From contig CBDCWQ010000018.1 of the NCBI GenBank assembly GCA_965223435.1, positions 124,001 to 188,000 of the forward strand: 64,000 nucleotides of DNA, written 5' to 3'. Every line of letters starts with the position of its first letter. Position 1 is the stretch's first letter. The stretch comes from CBDCWQ01 sp965223435 (GTDB lineage: Bacteria > Myxococcota > Kuafuiibacteriia > Kuafuiibacteriales > Kuafuiibacteriaceae). The translations under genes were made by a program, and so were the position numbers. Below, piece after piece: positions 27,481 to 34,739 of the stretch. The notes beneath the pieces are model-generated. The model did not search any database, was not told the origin of the DNA, and saw only the letters and a program-made list of their open reading frames with translations.

Positions 27481-27666
27481 TATGATCCCGGCTGCCGTTG
27501 CCCGCGACATGACGTATAAATCCCCTTCGGTTTTTTGCTTCATCTCCCGACGAAACTTCAATACCGCGCGTATTCCTGCATATTGAGTAGTCAGGTTCTT
27601 GATGCATAAATCTTGCGTCTTCGCGGCGAGTCGCAGTTTGTTCCTCAAGGTCTTCACGATTTTCAG

Positions 27667-28089
27667 TTACGATTGCTGCATGGCTTCTGCTTCAAGTTGT
27701 CGTCCGGAAGCTGCGCCCAGATAGATGGTTTCCGTGGTGTCACTCCGCCAAAACCGGAGGTCTTCAAAAGAGACCCGCCCGCCGTCGATCTTGATTCGAC
27801 TTCGATCGATACCGAGTTGGCCCATTGCACGCTCACGTTTGCACGCCTCATCCGCGTACGCCCTCAGACGCACCGCGTCTGCAGATGTTGTTCCAGTAAG
27901 CGCCGTCGACCACGAAAAATTCTGTCCGGCGTAGATCCGACGAAGGTCTGGTCGCTCAAGACCGTTCGTTGGCCATGCACTTTCTGACCGTGGCTCGGCC
28001 CTCGGATTGCGAACACACGCCGGACCAAAAGACGCAGCCAGCGCGAAGACCGCCAACTGCATTGTGAGATGAACCGCGTGCCGGACCAT
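27667..28089 (-). pseudogene. Truncated duplicate of the delta-60 lipoprotein gene
   Basis: ATG at 28089 corresponds to the start of the delta-60 gene at 12580. The first ~126 codons match it (VRHAVHLTMQLAVFAL; LRRIYAGQNFSWSTALTGTT; YADEACKRERAMGQL), including the signal peptide with lipobox FGPAC, up to YLGAA, after which similarity ends and the frame stops 13 codons later. All propeller, TSP3 and beta-helix domains are missing. The binding site that reads AGGAG in the intact gene is CGAGA here. It sits 270 bp upstream of the SpvB-RHS gene, the same arrangement as in the first locus, so its main value may be the promoter in front of it. Confidence 0.85.
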
Positions 28090-28350
28090 GGGATCTCGTG
28101 CGGCTGCGGAACAGCAATTGTCGTGCCACAAGCGTGGGGTCGAGCGAGAGTGCTTACATTGATTCCTAAGTATCTGTCAGCTCGAACGAAATCCCTCTTA
28201 GGCCGGCATCCACGACGCCATTCAAAGTTCCGAAATTCGAATCGCGTCCGAAATTCGAACGGACATTCGAAGTCCGCGAAGGGCGAGCCCTTGGATCCTA
28301 CACCCTCAAACACAGGGCGTCACTGCATGCCAAACACCAACGGAGTGACC
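27710..28350. repeat. Direct long repeat, copy 2 (partner 12201-12838)
   Basis: Second copy of the delta-60 promoter and gene start, in the same orientation. Both copies end upstream at the shared stretch CAAACACCAACGGAGTGACC, after which the flanks are unrelated (IS66 fragment at the first, lipoprotein-like fragment at the second). Confidence 0.88.
28113..28128 (-). promoter_or_regulatory. Sigma-54 promoter, duplicated copy
   Basis: TGGCACGACAATTGCT on the minus strand, identical to the site at 12604-12619, preserved although flanking bases have diverged and the gene it drives is truncated. Transcripts from here could run through into the SpvB-RHS gene. Confidence 0.75.
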
Positions 28351-28604
28351 CCATTGACCTTCCTTTCGAAAAAGAGTCCACGAAGTTCGATGCTCATCGC
28401 GTTATGCTTCTTGTCCGGCGTGGGTGGGTGCGCTCTCACTATTGCGAGGATCCCGACCGGGAGCAGGACAGCGGCTGAAGAGTATTCGCAGGAGAGAGAC
28501 AACCGAGTATGCAACGACGCATCACTTTCTGCTCATGCCTCCGCGCAACCTGGGCACAACCGCCCCGGAGCCTCATGGACCGAGCCCCATCCAGTCGGAA
28601 CGGT
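28328..28604 (+). pseudogene. Lipoprotein-like N-terminal fragment (uncertain)
   Basis: The frame beginning MPNTNGVTPLTFLSKK runs through MLIALCFLSGVGGCALT, which looks like a lipoprotein signal peptide with a GVGGC lipobox, and continues for ~60 residues of low-complexity sequence before joining the IS66 scrap. No body of a protein follows. It may be the cut-off start of a lost lipoprotein gene or a chance frame. Confidence 0.25.
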
Positions 28605-28745
28605 TTTCGTAACCGTGCCCTTACCTATGTGCGAAACCGCGAGGCTTTTGGGGCGTGAAGCTCATGAAGTACCCACGGGAGGCCATCATTCGAGGGCGAC
28701 GTGGGGCTACTTGCCTGAGTATCTCGATGCTCAGCGTCAAGATGC
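28605..28745 (+). pseudogene. IS66 C-terminal remnant, second copy
   Basis: PMCETARLLG followed, after a one-base shift, by GVKLMKYPREAIIRGRRG corresponds to the ETAKFWGVN...REATIRGRRG block at 15810-15910. The DNA of the two remnants is clearly related along about 140 bp. Decayed beyond function. From 28746 to 28870 nothing is recognisable. Confidence 0.6.
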
Positions 28746-28870
28746 GCTAGGTCGAATACTTACGATTCTTCGAGCCCTGGGGAGGCGCCGTGAATTCGCC
28801 CACTCTCGGAGCCAACATGGAAGACTCGGATATGGCTGGTCTCGGGAGTTGAGATGCATCGCCCGTGAAG

Positions 28871-29140
28871 TCAGCCCGCGGGCGGGTGAAGAAGCGCGGT
28901 CGCGTCGACGATCCGTGCGAACAGGCCGCTGTCCTTGACCGCGTCGGTGACGCCACCGACATGGATGAGGACCGGACGAATGGAAGTATGTCGCGGCCGC
29001 TTCAGCCGACGGAGCTTGTCCCGCATCTCCCTAACCACAGCTCCGCCCATTGGTGATTTCGAAAACTTTGCTTCGCACACCCACAGATCTCGCGGGTCCG
29101 ACCGATGAAGTTCGTCAAAGTACCTCCGGGGCTCGTGGGC
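28871..29140 (-). pseudogene. C-terminal fragment of an AAA ATPase with nuclease-like tail
   Basis: The frame reads FDELHRSDPRDLWVCEAKFS, MGGAVVREMRDKLRRLK and RPVLIHVGGVTDAVKDSGLF. D-x-W-V-C-E-A-K-F is the D...E-x-K core of the restriction-endonuclease-like domain found at the end of DUF234/archaeal-type ATPases. The ATPase domain itself is absent, and the upstream side is interrupted by the hairpin repeats at 29141-29228. It is not a copy of the ATPase at 41525, only of the same broad class. Confidence 0.55.
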
Positions 29141-29228
29141 CTCCCGAAAGAGCAAAAAAGTCGATTTCGGGAGGAGACTACCATAGGCGTCAGAGCTCCC
29201 GAAAAGAGCAAAAAGTCGATTTCGGGAG
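29141..29228. repeat. Two tandem 33-bp hairpin elements
   Basis: 29141-29173 and 29196-29228 each start CTCCCGAAA and end TTTCGGGAG, forming a nine-base-pair stem around a 15-base A-rich loop (GAGCAAAAAAGTCGA and AGAGCAAAAAGTCGA). The units are 22 bp apart and differ by a single shifted base. They interrupt the ATPase fragment. The rest of the sequence to 29453 shows no gene. Confidence 0.75.
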
Positions 29229-29453
29229 GCACTACTATGAGGGTATCTTACGCAGGTCGCGGACGGCATGGCGAAAGGCGCAGCCAGCCAGGGCATCGTG
29301 CTCCGAGACGTCACGCCCGAAACGTGACGGCGTCACACCGGTCCTTCGCCGATTTGGACGGGTCACGAGGCTCCCAATTCATGCAAGTTCTGGATATTAC
29401 GACAGTTCGCGCAGAGAAAGAACTTGGACCACACCTTGCTTTTACGAGCCAGC

Positions 29454-31685
29454 ATGAGTTCAACTTCCATCAGCCGACGACAATTTCAGAAGAACGTGCA
29501 GCCCGGGACGCTTCAAGAGATCAAAAAGCGTGCCGCGGACAAGGGCGTCAGCCTCAACGGCGACCAAGAAAAGGCCCTGAAAGACGCCGATCTCAATAAA
29601 AACGGCGTCATCGGCGACTCTGATCAAGAGGTGCTCAAGGCATGGAAGAACATCGACAGCCTGGACAAAAACGACTCCAGTCGGTCCGTTGATCACCGTA
29701 AGGGTGGTGGCTTCGACGTGGCCCGTGCCCTGGCCACCAACGCCAACCCGCGCGCCAACGCCAGTCGGGACCGCAAGTGGGCCCGGGAGTTCAAAGCCGA
29801 TCTTCCGGCTAAGTTGAAACGCACGTCATTGTCTTCAGACGAGCAACAACGCATCATGGACCGTACCCAAGGCCTGAAGGGTTCGAAGCTCCTCGAAGAG
29901 ACCCGACAACTCGATCAAGCGTTTCGGAGCAAGAACCCAGAGACGGCCCTTCTTCAGCAGAGCCTGAGTAAGGACAAGAACTTCAAAGCCCTCCCCCTAG
30001 GCGTCCAGGCCGATGCCCAGTCGGCGCTGGCGAAGAACGCCAAAGATCCCGCCGCCCGGGAATCCCTGCGGCAACTGGCCACGTCACCGGGGCTCCAGGG
30101 TTTGTCGGAGGCGGACCAATCACGCCTGGTGAAAAACGCCAGCCGAAACGATGACACCGTCGGCAAGTACACCCGCGAAAGTGTGAACAATCTCTTGAAG
30201 TCACCGGCTTATCAGTCGGCCGCCCCTGCAGGACAGGCGACGCAACTCAAAACGATTCTCGACCGTTCGGAGCACCGAGCGACCCTCACGGCCGACCCGA
30301 ATTTTCAGCACCTGAATAAGGACACACGGGAACAAGTGCTGAGCCAAATGGACGGGCACGTCAACAATCCCACCGCCCGAAGGAACCTCTCTCAGCTGAT
30401 CACCGACCCGCGTTTTTCGAAGATCTCTCGCGCGCATCAAAAACAGGCCCTCGACACTTTGGCGAGTCGGCCAAACGATGCCGCACTGACCCGAAACCTG
30501 AGAAGCATCACCAGTAGTCGCAACTTCCGTAAGATGAACGATGTCAATAAGACTCGCGTTCTTCGGATGGTGTCCAACAACGCGACGAACTCGGCCTACG
30601 GCCGAGACCTCGCGAGCTTGGTGCGGCACCGAAACTTCGACAAGCTTTCGACCAGCGATCAAGGGCGGGCTCTGAATGTCTTTCACAACACGACGCCTGC
30701 CGGACGACGGGCATTTCAAACCGTGATGAGTCGGCGAATCAAAGGAAAGATGGCGCTCACCACTGGTGGCTACGGACGGACCGGGACCTTGTTGTCCCAG
30801 CTCGACCGGCTCTCAACAACCAACCCGGACGCCCGGCTGACGCAGCAAAATGGAACCGCCATCTCGCGCAGCGCAGTCACCGAGCAGCTCTTGCAGGAGG
30901 TTGCGAATCCCGATCGCCACATCAATCAGCACAATCGCGGTACGTGCACGGTCACCAGCATGAGCCACACCTTGGCGAGACACAACCCCGCCGAATACGC
31001 TCGACTGGTGACCGACTTGGCCACTACCGGCCAGTCCCGCCTAGCCAACGGCCAGACCATTCAAGTCCCGGGGCAAGGAGCATGGCGGCAGGACAACAGC
31101 AACCGCTCACACCCCGAGCGGCTCCTCCAGTCCGCTCTCATGGACTACGGCCGACCCGGCGCCAACTACCAAAACTGGAACGCTGGAGCCGATGGCACGC
31201 GCAATACTGCGGACGATGGGTTTCCCGATCCGACAAACCCAAACCTTCGTTCCCTCGATGGGTTCGCCGACAGAAACGGATCGGGCCTCACCCCCGACGA
31301 GGAGGTACGGGTTCTTGAAGGTCTCCATGGACGCGAATACGAAGTCTACACTGGGTCTCGCAACTTTCGGGACGACCAAAAGGATATGACCAATCGCATA
31401 CAATCTGAACTTCGTAAAACCGGTACCCCGGTTCAAGTGAACGTCAGATGGGGTAGCGGTGGTTCCCACGCGGTGGAAGTCACCCGCGTTCAAAACGGCA
31501 GGGTGTACTTCCGAAACCCGTGGGGCGGTGGAAACGTAGGGGCGACCGGCACCAACAACGGCACAGCGGCCAACAGTACCGGCGCCGGACCGACCCGTCG
31601 GGTGGAGGACGGAACCACAGGCGAAGAATCGATGACGATGGCGGATTTCCGAAAACATATTCTGCGGGTCTATGTACAAGACTAG
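29454..31685 (+). CDS. Tandem 37-residue-repeat protein with C-terminal cysteine-peptidase-like domain
   Basis: ATG at 29454 (MSSTSISRRQFQKNVQ) gives 743 residues with no signal peptide. Near residue 50 lies an EF-hand-like loop (DADLNKNGVIGDSD). Residues ~176-430 hold about seven helical repeats of 37 residues, pattern F-x-x-L...N...L-x-x-L...P (NFKALPLGVQADAQ, NFQHLNKDTREQVL, RFSKISRAHQKQAL, NFRKMNDVNKTRVL, NFDKLSTSDQGRAL). The C-terminal part has Cys in NRGTCTVTSMSH (~497), His in GGSHAVEV (~671) and Asn in YFRNPWGG (~689), a papain/C39-like triad. No known family assigned. The stop codon lies inside the next gene (14-bp overlap), so the two are translated together. An effector or secreted-enzyme role is inference. 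The ribosome site is unclear. Confidence 0.75.
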   Translation: MSSTSISRRQFQKNVQPGTLQEIKKRAADKGVSLNGDQEKALKDADLNKNGVIGDSDQEVLKAWKNIDSLDKNDSSRSVDHRKGGGFDVARALATNANPRANASRDRKWAREFKADLPAKLKRTSLSSDEQQRIMDRTQGLKGSKLLEETRQLDQAFRSKNPETALLQQSLSKDKNFKALPLGVQADAQSALAKNAKDPAARESLRQLATSPGLQGLSEADQSRLVKNASRNDDTVGKYTRESVNNLLKSPAYQSAAPAGQATQLKTILDRSEHRATLTADPNFQHLNKDTREQVLSQMDGHVNNPTARRNLSQLITDPRFSKISRAHQKQALDTLASRPNDAALTRNLRSITSSRNFRKMNDVNKTRVLRMVSNNATNSAYGRDLASLVRHRNFDKLSTSDQGRALNVFHNTTPAGRRAFQTVMSRRIKGKMALTTGGYGRTGTLLSQLDRLSTTNPDARLTQQNGTAISRSAVTEQLLQEVANPDRHINQHNRGTCTVTSMSHTLARHNPAEYARLVTDLATTGQSRLANGQTIQVPGQGAWRQDNSNRSHPERLLQSALMDYGRPGANYQNWNAGADGTRNTADDGFPDPTNPNLRSLDGFADRNGSGLTPDEEVRVLEGLHGREYEVYTGSRNFRDDQKDMTNRIQSELRKTGTPVQVNVRWGSGGSHAVEVTRVQNGRVYFRNPWGGGNVGATGTNNGTAANSTGAGPTRRVEDGTTGEESMTMADFRKHILRVYVQD

Positions 31686-32586
31686 GGCTGCGGTCCGAAT
31701 ACTTCTCTTCGGACTGCTGCCCTGCGGCTCTTCGATGGGACAGAAAACCAAAACGAAAGGAAAAAAAATGGGTCACGAAATGATCTCGATACCTGGGGGC
31801 GAATTCAAAATGGGTATTTCCGAGGAGAAAGCTCAGGAAGTTGTACTCGGGTACTTCTCAAACGCAGCCACCGTTTCGCCGTATATGTACTATCGAGAGG
31901 CGCCGGTTCACGCGGTGTCGGTGAAGCCCTTTCAGATCTCAAAGTTCGAAGTCACCAATGAAGAGTACCAGGCCTTCGTGAATGTGGGTGGGTACCAAGA
32001 ACGCTCCTTTTGGCAAGCTCTTATCGGGGCGGAACTCAATGTCGACCAGATGGGGTGGGACCGCATGACGCTCCTCGTCGATCGCACCCAAAAGCCAGGC
32101 CCCAGTACGTGGTCGAACGGCACTTATGCTGAAGGGAAGGCCCGTCACCCCGTGGAGGGGATCTCCTTTTACGAAGCAGCCGCGTTTTGCGCTTGGAAGA
32201 AGATGAGACTGCCCACCGAGGCAGAGTGGGAGTACACCGCTCGGGGCACGGACGCTCGCATGTACGCTTGGGGCAACGACATCAAACCGATCAGCCAGCG
32301 AGACAAGAGTCAGGTCGGCGTCTCCTTTCCAGTGGGGACATTTCTCCAAGACAAGAGCCCCTTCGGCGCGATGGACCTTTCTTGCAATGTTGCCGAATGG
32401 GTCTCGGACACCTGGCACCTTTACCCAGGCGCGCCACTCGATACTGAGGAAGTGGAAGAACGCTTCGGCATCGTCCGCGGTGGGCATCACAGTGCACTCG
32501 CCATCGAGATGCGTTCAACCCACCGCCTGAAGCAAGACAGGCTTGAAAGAAACACCCCTTTCGGCTTTCGTTGCGCAGGTCTATAG
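31672..32586 (+). CDS. SUMF1 (formylglycine-generating-enzyme-like) domain lipoprotein
   Basis: 304 residues. The start is a signal sequence (ILLFGLLPCGSS) with an LLPC lipobox. The rest is one SUMF1 domain: MISIPGGEFKMG, FQISKFEVTNEEYQAFV, HPVEGISFYEAAAFCAWKKM, RLPTEAEWEYTARGTD, GAMDLSCNVAEWVSDTW, and closing VRGGHHSALAIEMRSTHR...FGFRCAGL. The two active-site cysteines of true formylglycine-generating enzymes, which lie between the RGG block and the final arginines, are absent, so sulfatase activation is unlikely. Similar domains serve as binding modules in other bacterial proteins. It overlaps the preceding peptidase-like gene, suggesting that the pair acts together at the envelope. Confidence 0.85.
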   Translation: MYKTRAAVRILLFGLLPCGSSMGQKTKTKGKKMGHEMISIPGGEFKMGISEEKAQEVVLGYFSNAATVSPYMYYREAPVHAVSVKPFQISKFEVTNEEYQAFVNVGGYQERSFWQALIGAELNVDQMGWDRMTLLVDRTQKPGPSTWSNGTYAEGKARHPVEGISFYEAAAFCAWKKMRLPTEAEWEYTARGTDARMYAWGNDIKPISQRDKSQVGVSFPVGTFLQDKSPFGAMDLSCNVAEWVSDTWHLYPGAPLDTEEVEERFGIVRGGHHSALAIEMRSTHRLKQDRLERNTPFGFRCAGL

Positions 32587-32775
32587 AATCTAAGGGTCAT
32601 TCGAGGTCTCGGCTGGTCCACTCAATATCGCGGGCCTCAGAAACCGACGCTTTGTGCAATGGTTTTTTGGGAAGTGGTCTCACACAAGCACGCCCTGAGG
32701 TTTGCGAGCAACCTTCGTGCTTTTGTCGGTGGCCCGCCATTGTCGGGTGCGTTCGCCCCATGGCATGACCTAAGG

Positions 32776-33780
32776 CTAGAACATTAACAAGCCGCTTCCC
32801 GCAAGAACCACAAGCGATTGATCGTGCTGTACATCGACGAGCCCACCTTCCATGATCAGGCTCTTGAACTCGAGAGGCACTTGAGCAACGATTCGTAGAC
32901 CGTCGGGCATGACCAGGCTGATAGCATTCCGCTTGAGCACATAAACGTGGTCTTGGTGTCGAAATAGGTCAAGACACCCTTCCGCAATCACTGTGGTCTC
33001 CCCGCTTTTGAGATCGATTGCCTGGAGCGTGTGCGAGTCGTCTAGGACATAGGCGGTATCTCCCACCACCTTCACATCCAACATGTCGTTTCCAAGTCCG
33101 GGGTAAGTTCGGTAGGTGGAGAAATCATGAGGGTCTACAACCGTCAGTTGTGGAGGATACCCAGCTGCTTGATAGTAGATGCCATCTCTGTAGTCGAAAC
33201 CAAGGGGATTAAAGCTATGGACATCGCCAACATGGACGCCCTTGCCTGCAGCCGTGAGCCCCATAGTTTCGAGATCGTAGAAGCTGACCGTATAACTCGC
33301 TGTCGTAGTTGCGAGCCAGCGTTCATCCAAAACGACGATGTTGCCGCTGATGGGGGCGGGGAGGAGCCTGTCGGCAGACCGTCGTCCAACGTCGACCAGG
33401 AATAAGTCTTGATTGGTGCGTAGCAAACCTGTTGACACGAAGATCTTTCCAGCGACGCCAAAAAGAGAGCGTGGCGTTCCATGCAACTCGATTCGCTCTG
33501 TCGGCATACCCGTTTGACGATCAAACACCGCGATGTCTCGACCGTCGACGGCCAGGATCTTGTCCCCCACGGCCACAACGGCGTTTGCATCAACTTGACG
33601 CAGAGGAATTAAGCGAGGCTTGGCCGCCTCGACGTCGGCAGGCGTCGGTTCTCCACCTTCATTCGCAACTCTTGAATTGGGTTCGATTGTAGCGGGCGTT
33701 CCTCCGCATGAGATCAATATACTATAAGCGAGTGCTGCGCTGGCACTCAGCTCTTTTACCTTGGTGAAATCAACCTTCAT
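32776..33780 (-). CDS. Beta-propeller-like lipoprotein
   Basis: ATG at 33780 (MKVDFTKVKEL) starts a 334-residue protein with signal peptide ending LISC (lipobox), then a Pro/Glu linker and a series of ~45-residue units with 'GDKILAVDGRDIAVFDRQTG', 'GKIFVSTG', 'VVLDERWLATTTAS', 'VGDTAYVLDDSHTLQAIDL' and 'DHVYVLKR', typical of YVTN/PQQ-like propeller blades. No catalytic motif. It stands alone between the SUMF1 gene (convergent) and a short plus-strand ORF. A scaffold or sensor role outside the cell is possible, with no direct evidence. Confidence 0.75.
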   Translation of the reverse strand: MKVDFTKVKELSASAALAYSILISCGGTPATIEPNSRVANEGGEPTPADVEAAKPRLIPLRQVDANAVVAVGDKILAVDGRDIAVFDRQTGMPTERIELHGTPRSLFGVAGKIFVSTGLLRTNQDLFLVDVGRRSADRLLPAPISGNIVVLDERWLATTTASYTVSFYDLETMGLTAAGKGVHVGDVHSFNPLGFDYRDGIYYQAAGYPPQLTVVDPHDFSTYRTYPGLGNDMLDVKVVGDTAYVLDDSHTLQAIDLKSGETTVIAEGCLDLFRHQDHVYVLKRNAISLVMPDGLRIVAQVPLEFKSLIMEGGLVDVQHDQSLVVLAGSGLLMF

Positions 33781-34115
33781 GACGACAAAAACAAGAAGTT
33801 TGAATTGTGCAACAATCAGTTCGATCTCCACACAACTATTGATCACACATTATACGCAATACACTCCAGTGTCCAAGACTTTTCAAAGGCCGGACTGGTT
33901 TCCGAGTTGAGCACTTCACGCCTGTCCCGCCGAATCCCCACGGTGTTAGGGGCCGCAGGTCGAGGTCAATAGCCGGGTGATTGAGGTCAACACGCTGGGG
34001 TTGGTATCAAGCCACGGCGTATGGTTCGAGTTCGGCATGTTCCGCTAAAAATACGCTCCTGTTCATATTGCGACACTCGCTTGCAGTTGCAGAGTCGCGG
34101 GGCCTCGAGGACCGG

Positions 34116-34526
34116 ATGACCATTATTGTGGAAACCGTCGACGGGCCCGTAGAAGCCCCACCGCCCCCCCCATCCGGCAATCTCGTCATTGATGGAGAAT
34201 ACGTGCCGCATCCCACTGTTTCGTTCATTGCCATCACAGAAGACAACGTCGGCCAATACTCTGCCTACGGCCGATTCTTAGTAGACAATACAGATTGCAC
34301 TGATGACCGCATCGAAATTGGGCGCACCTCGCGTGTTAGGGTCGACCACCAGGAGCATGTTGCAAGCGTTTCACTTTCGGACAGCTGCGGGGGTGTTGTC
34401 GCCCTCCGAGATCGTCTGGACGATTACTCTGTTTTTGATTGGACTGTGGCAGGAAGCACTGAGGGCCCTTCGGAGCGAGCTGCAGCGACGATCCTTTCGA
34501 GAACATTCGACTTTGAGCAGGAATGA
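34116..34526 (+). CDS. Hypothetical protein, possibly truncated
   Basis: ATG at 34116 opens a 136-residue frame (MTIIVETVDGPVEAPPPPPS; NLVIDGEYVPHPTVSFIAIT; VASVSLSDSCGGVVAL) with protein-like composition, a proline linker and two Cys. The frame is open upstream to 33981 and may be the 3' part of an older, longer lipoprotein. I recognise no family. Its 3' end overlaps a transposase remnant on the other strand, so the natural C-terminus may be lost. 33781-33980 shows nothing else. Confidence 0.35.
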   Translation: MTIIVETVDGPVEAPPPPPSGNLVIDGEYVPHPTVSFIAITEDNVGQYSAYGRFLVDNTDCTDDRIEIGRTSRVRVDHQEHVASVSLSDSCGGVVALRDRLDDYSVFDWTVAGSTEGPSERAAATILSRTFDFEQE

Positions 34527-34720
34527 TCGCTTCAGGCTTCGCGATGACCACCCCGTTTTCCATCGATGCCAGAGCCTCGCAACCACAGCCAGAATAGCCG
34601 CTGGCACGTACGGATGTAGAGGGTGAGCTGCTGCCGTAGAGCGAGGTTCTCGAGACTGAGATCACTTCTGGGCCGGAGGGCGGTCCGTAGACTACAACGG
34701 TCGGGCGATTGATGCGAACC
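34490..34720 (-). pseudogene. IS481-like transposase N-terminal remnant
   Basis: RSDLSLENLALRQQLTLYIR and QRLFWLWLRG, then after a frame change MENGVVIAKPEAI, correspond to the conserved start of integrase-core transposases (L-x-x-E-N-L-A-L-R-x-Q-L...R-x-F-W...V-x-V-K-P-E-T-V). Only about 75 codons are left, in two frames, with no catalytic core. Confidence 0.6.
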
Positions 34721-34739
34721 CACCTCCAAAACTTCTAGC

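Noticed and set aside
28069..28938. A 289-codon plus-strand frame across the duplicated promoter, lipoprotein-like fragment and IS66 scrap
   Set aside because: It joins pieces of different origin, runs antisense to the truncated delta-60 gene and has no coherent protein; only its parts are annotated.
29424..29440. TTGGACC...CTTGCT with GG and GC ten bases apart before the repeat-peptidase gene
   Set aside because: Transcription would begin about three bases before the ATG, leaving no leader; the -24 element is also weak. Kept only as a possibility.
31672..32586. Calling the SUMF1 protein a sulfatase-activating enzyme
   Set aside because: The two active-site cysteines are missing and there is no sulfatase gene nearby.
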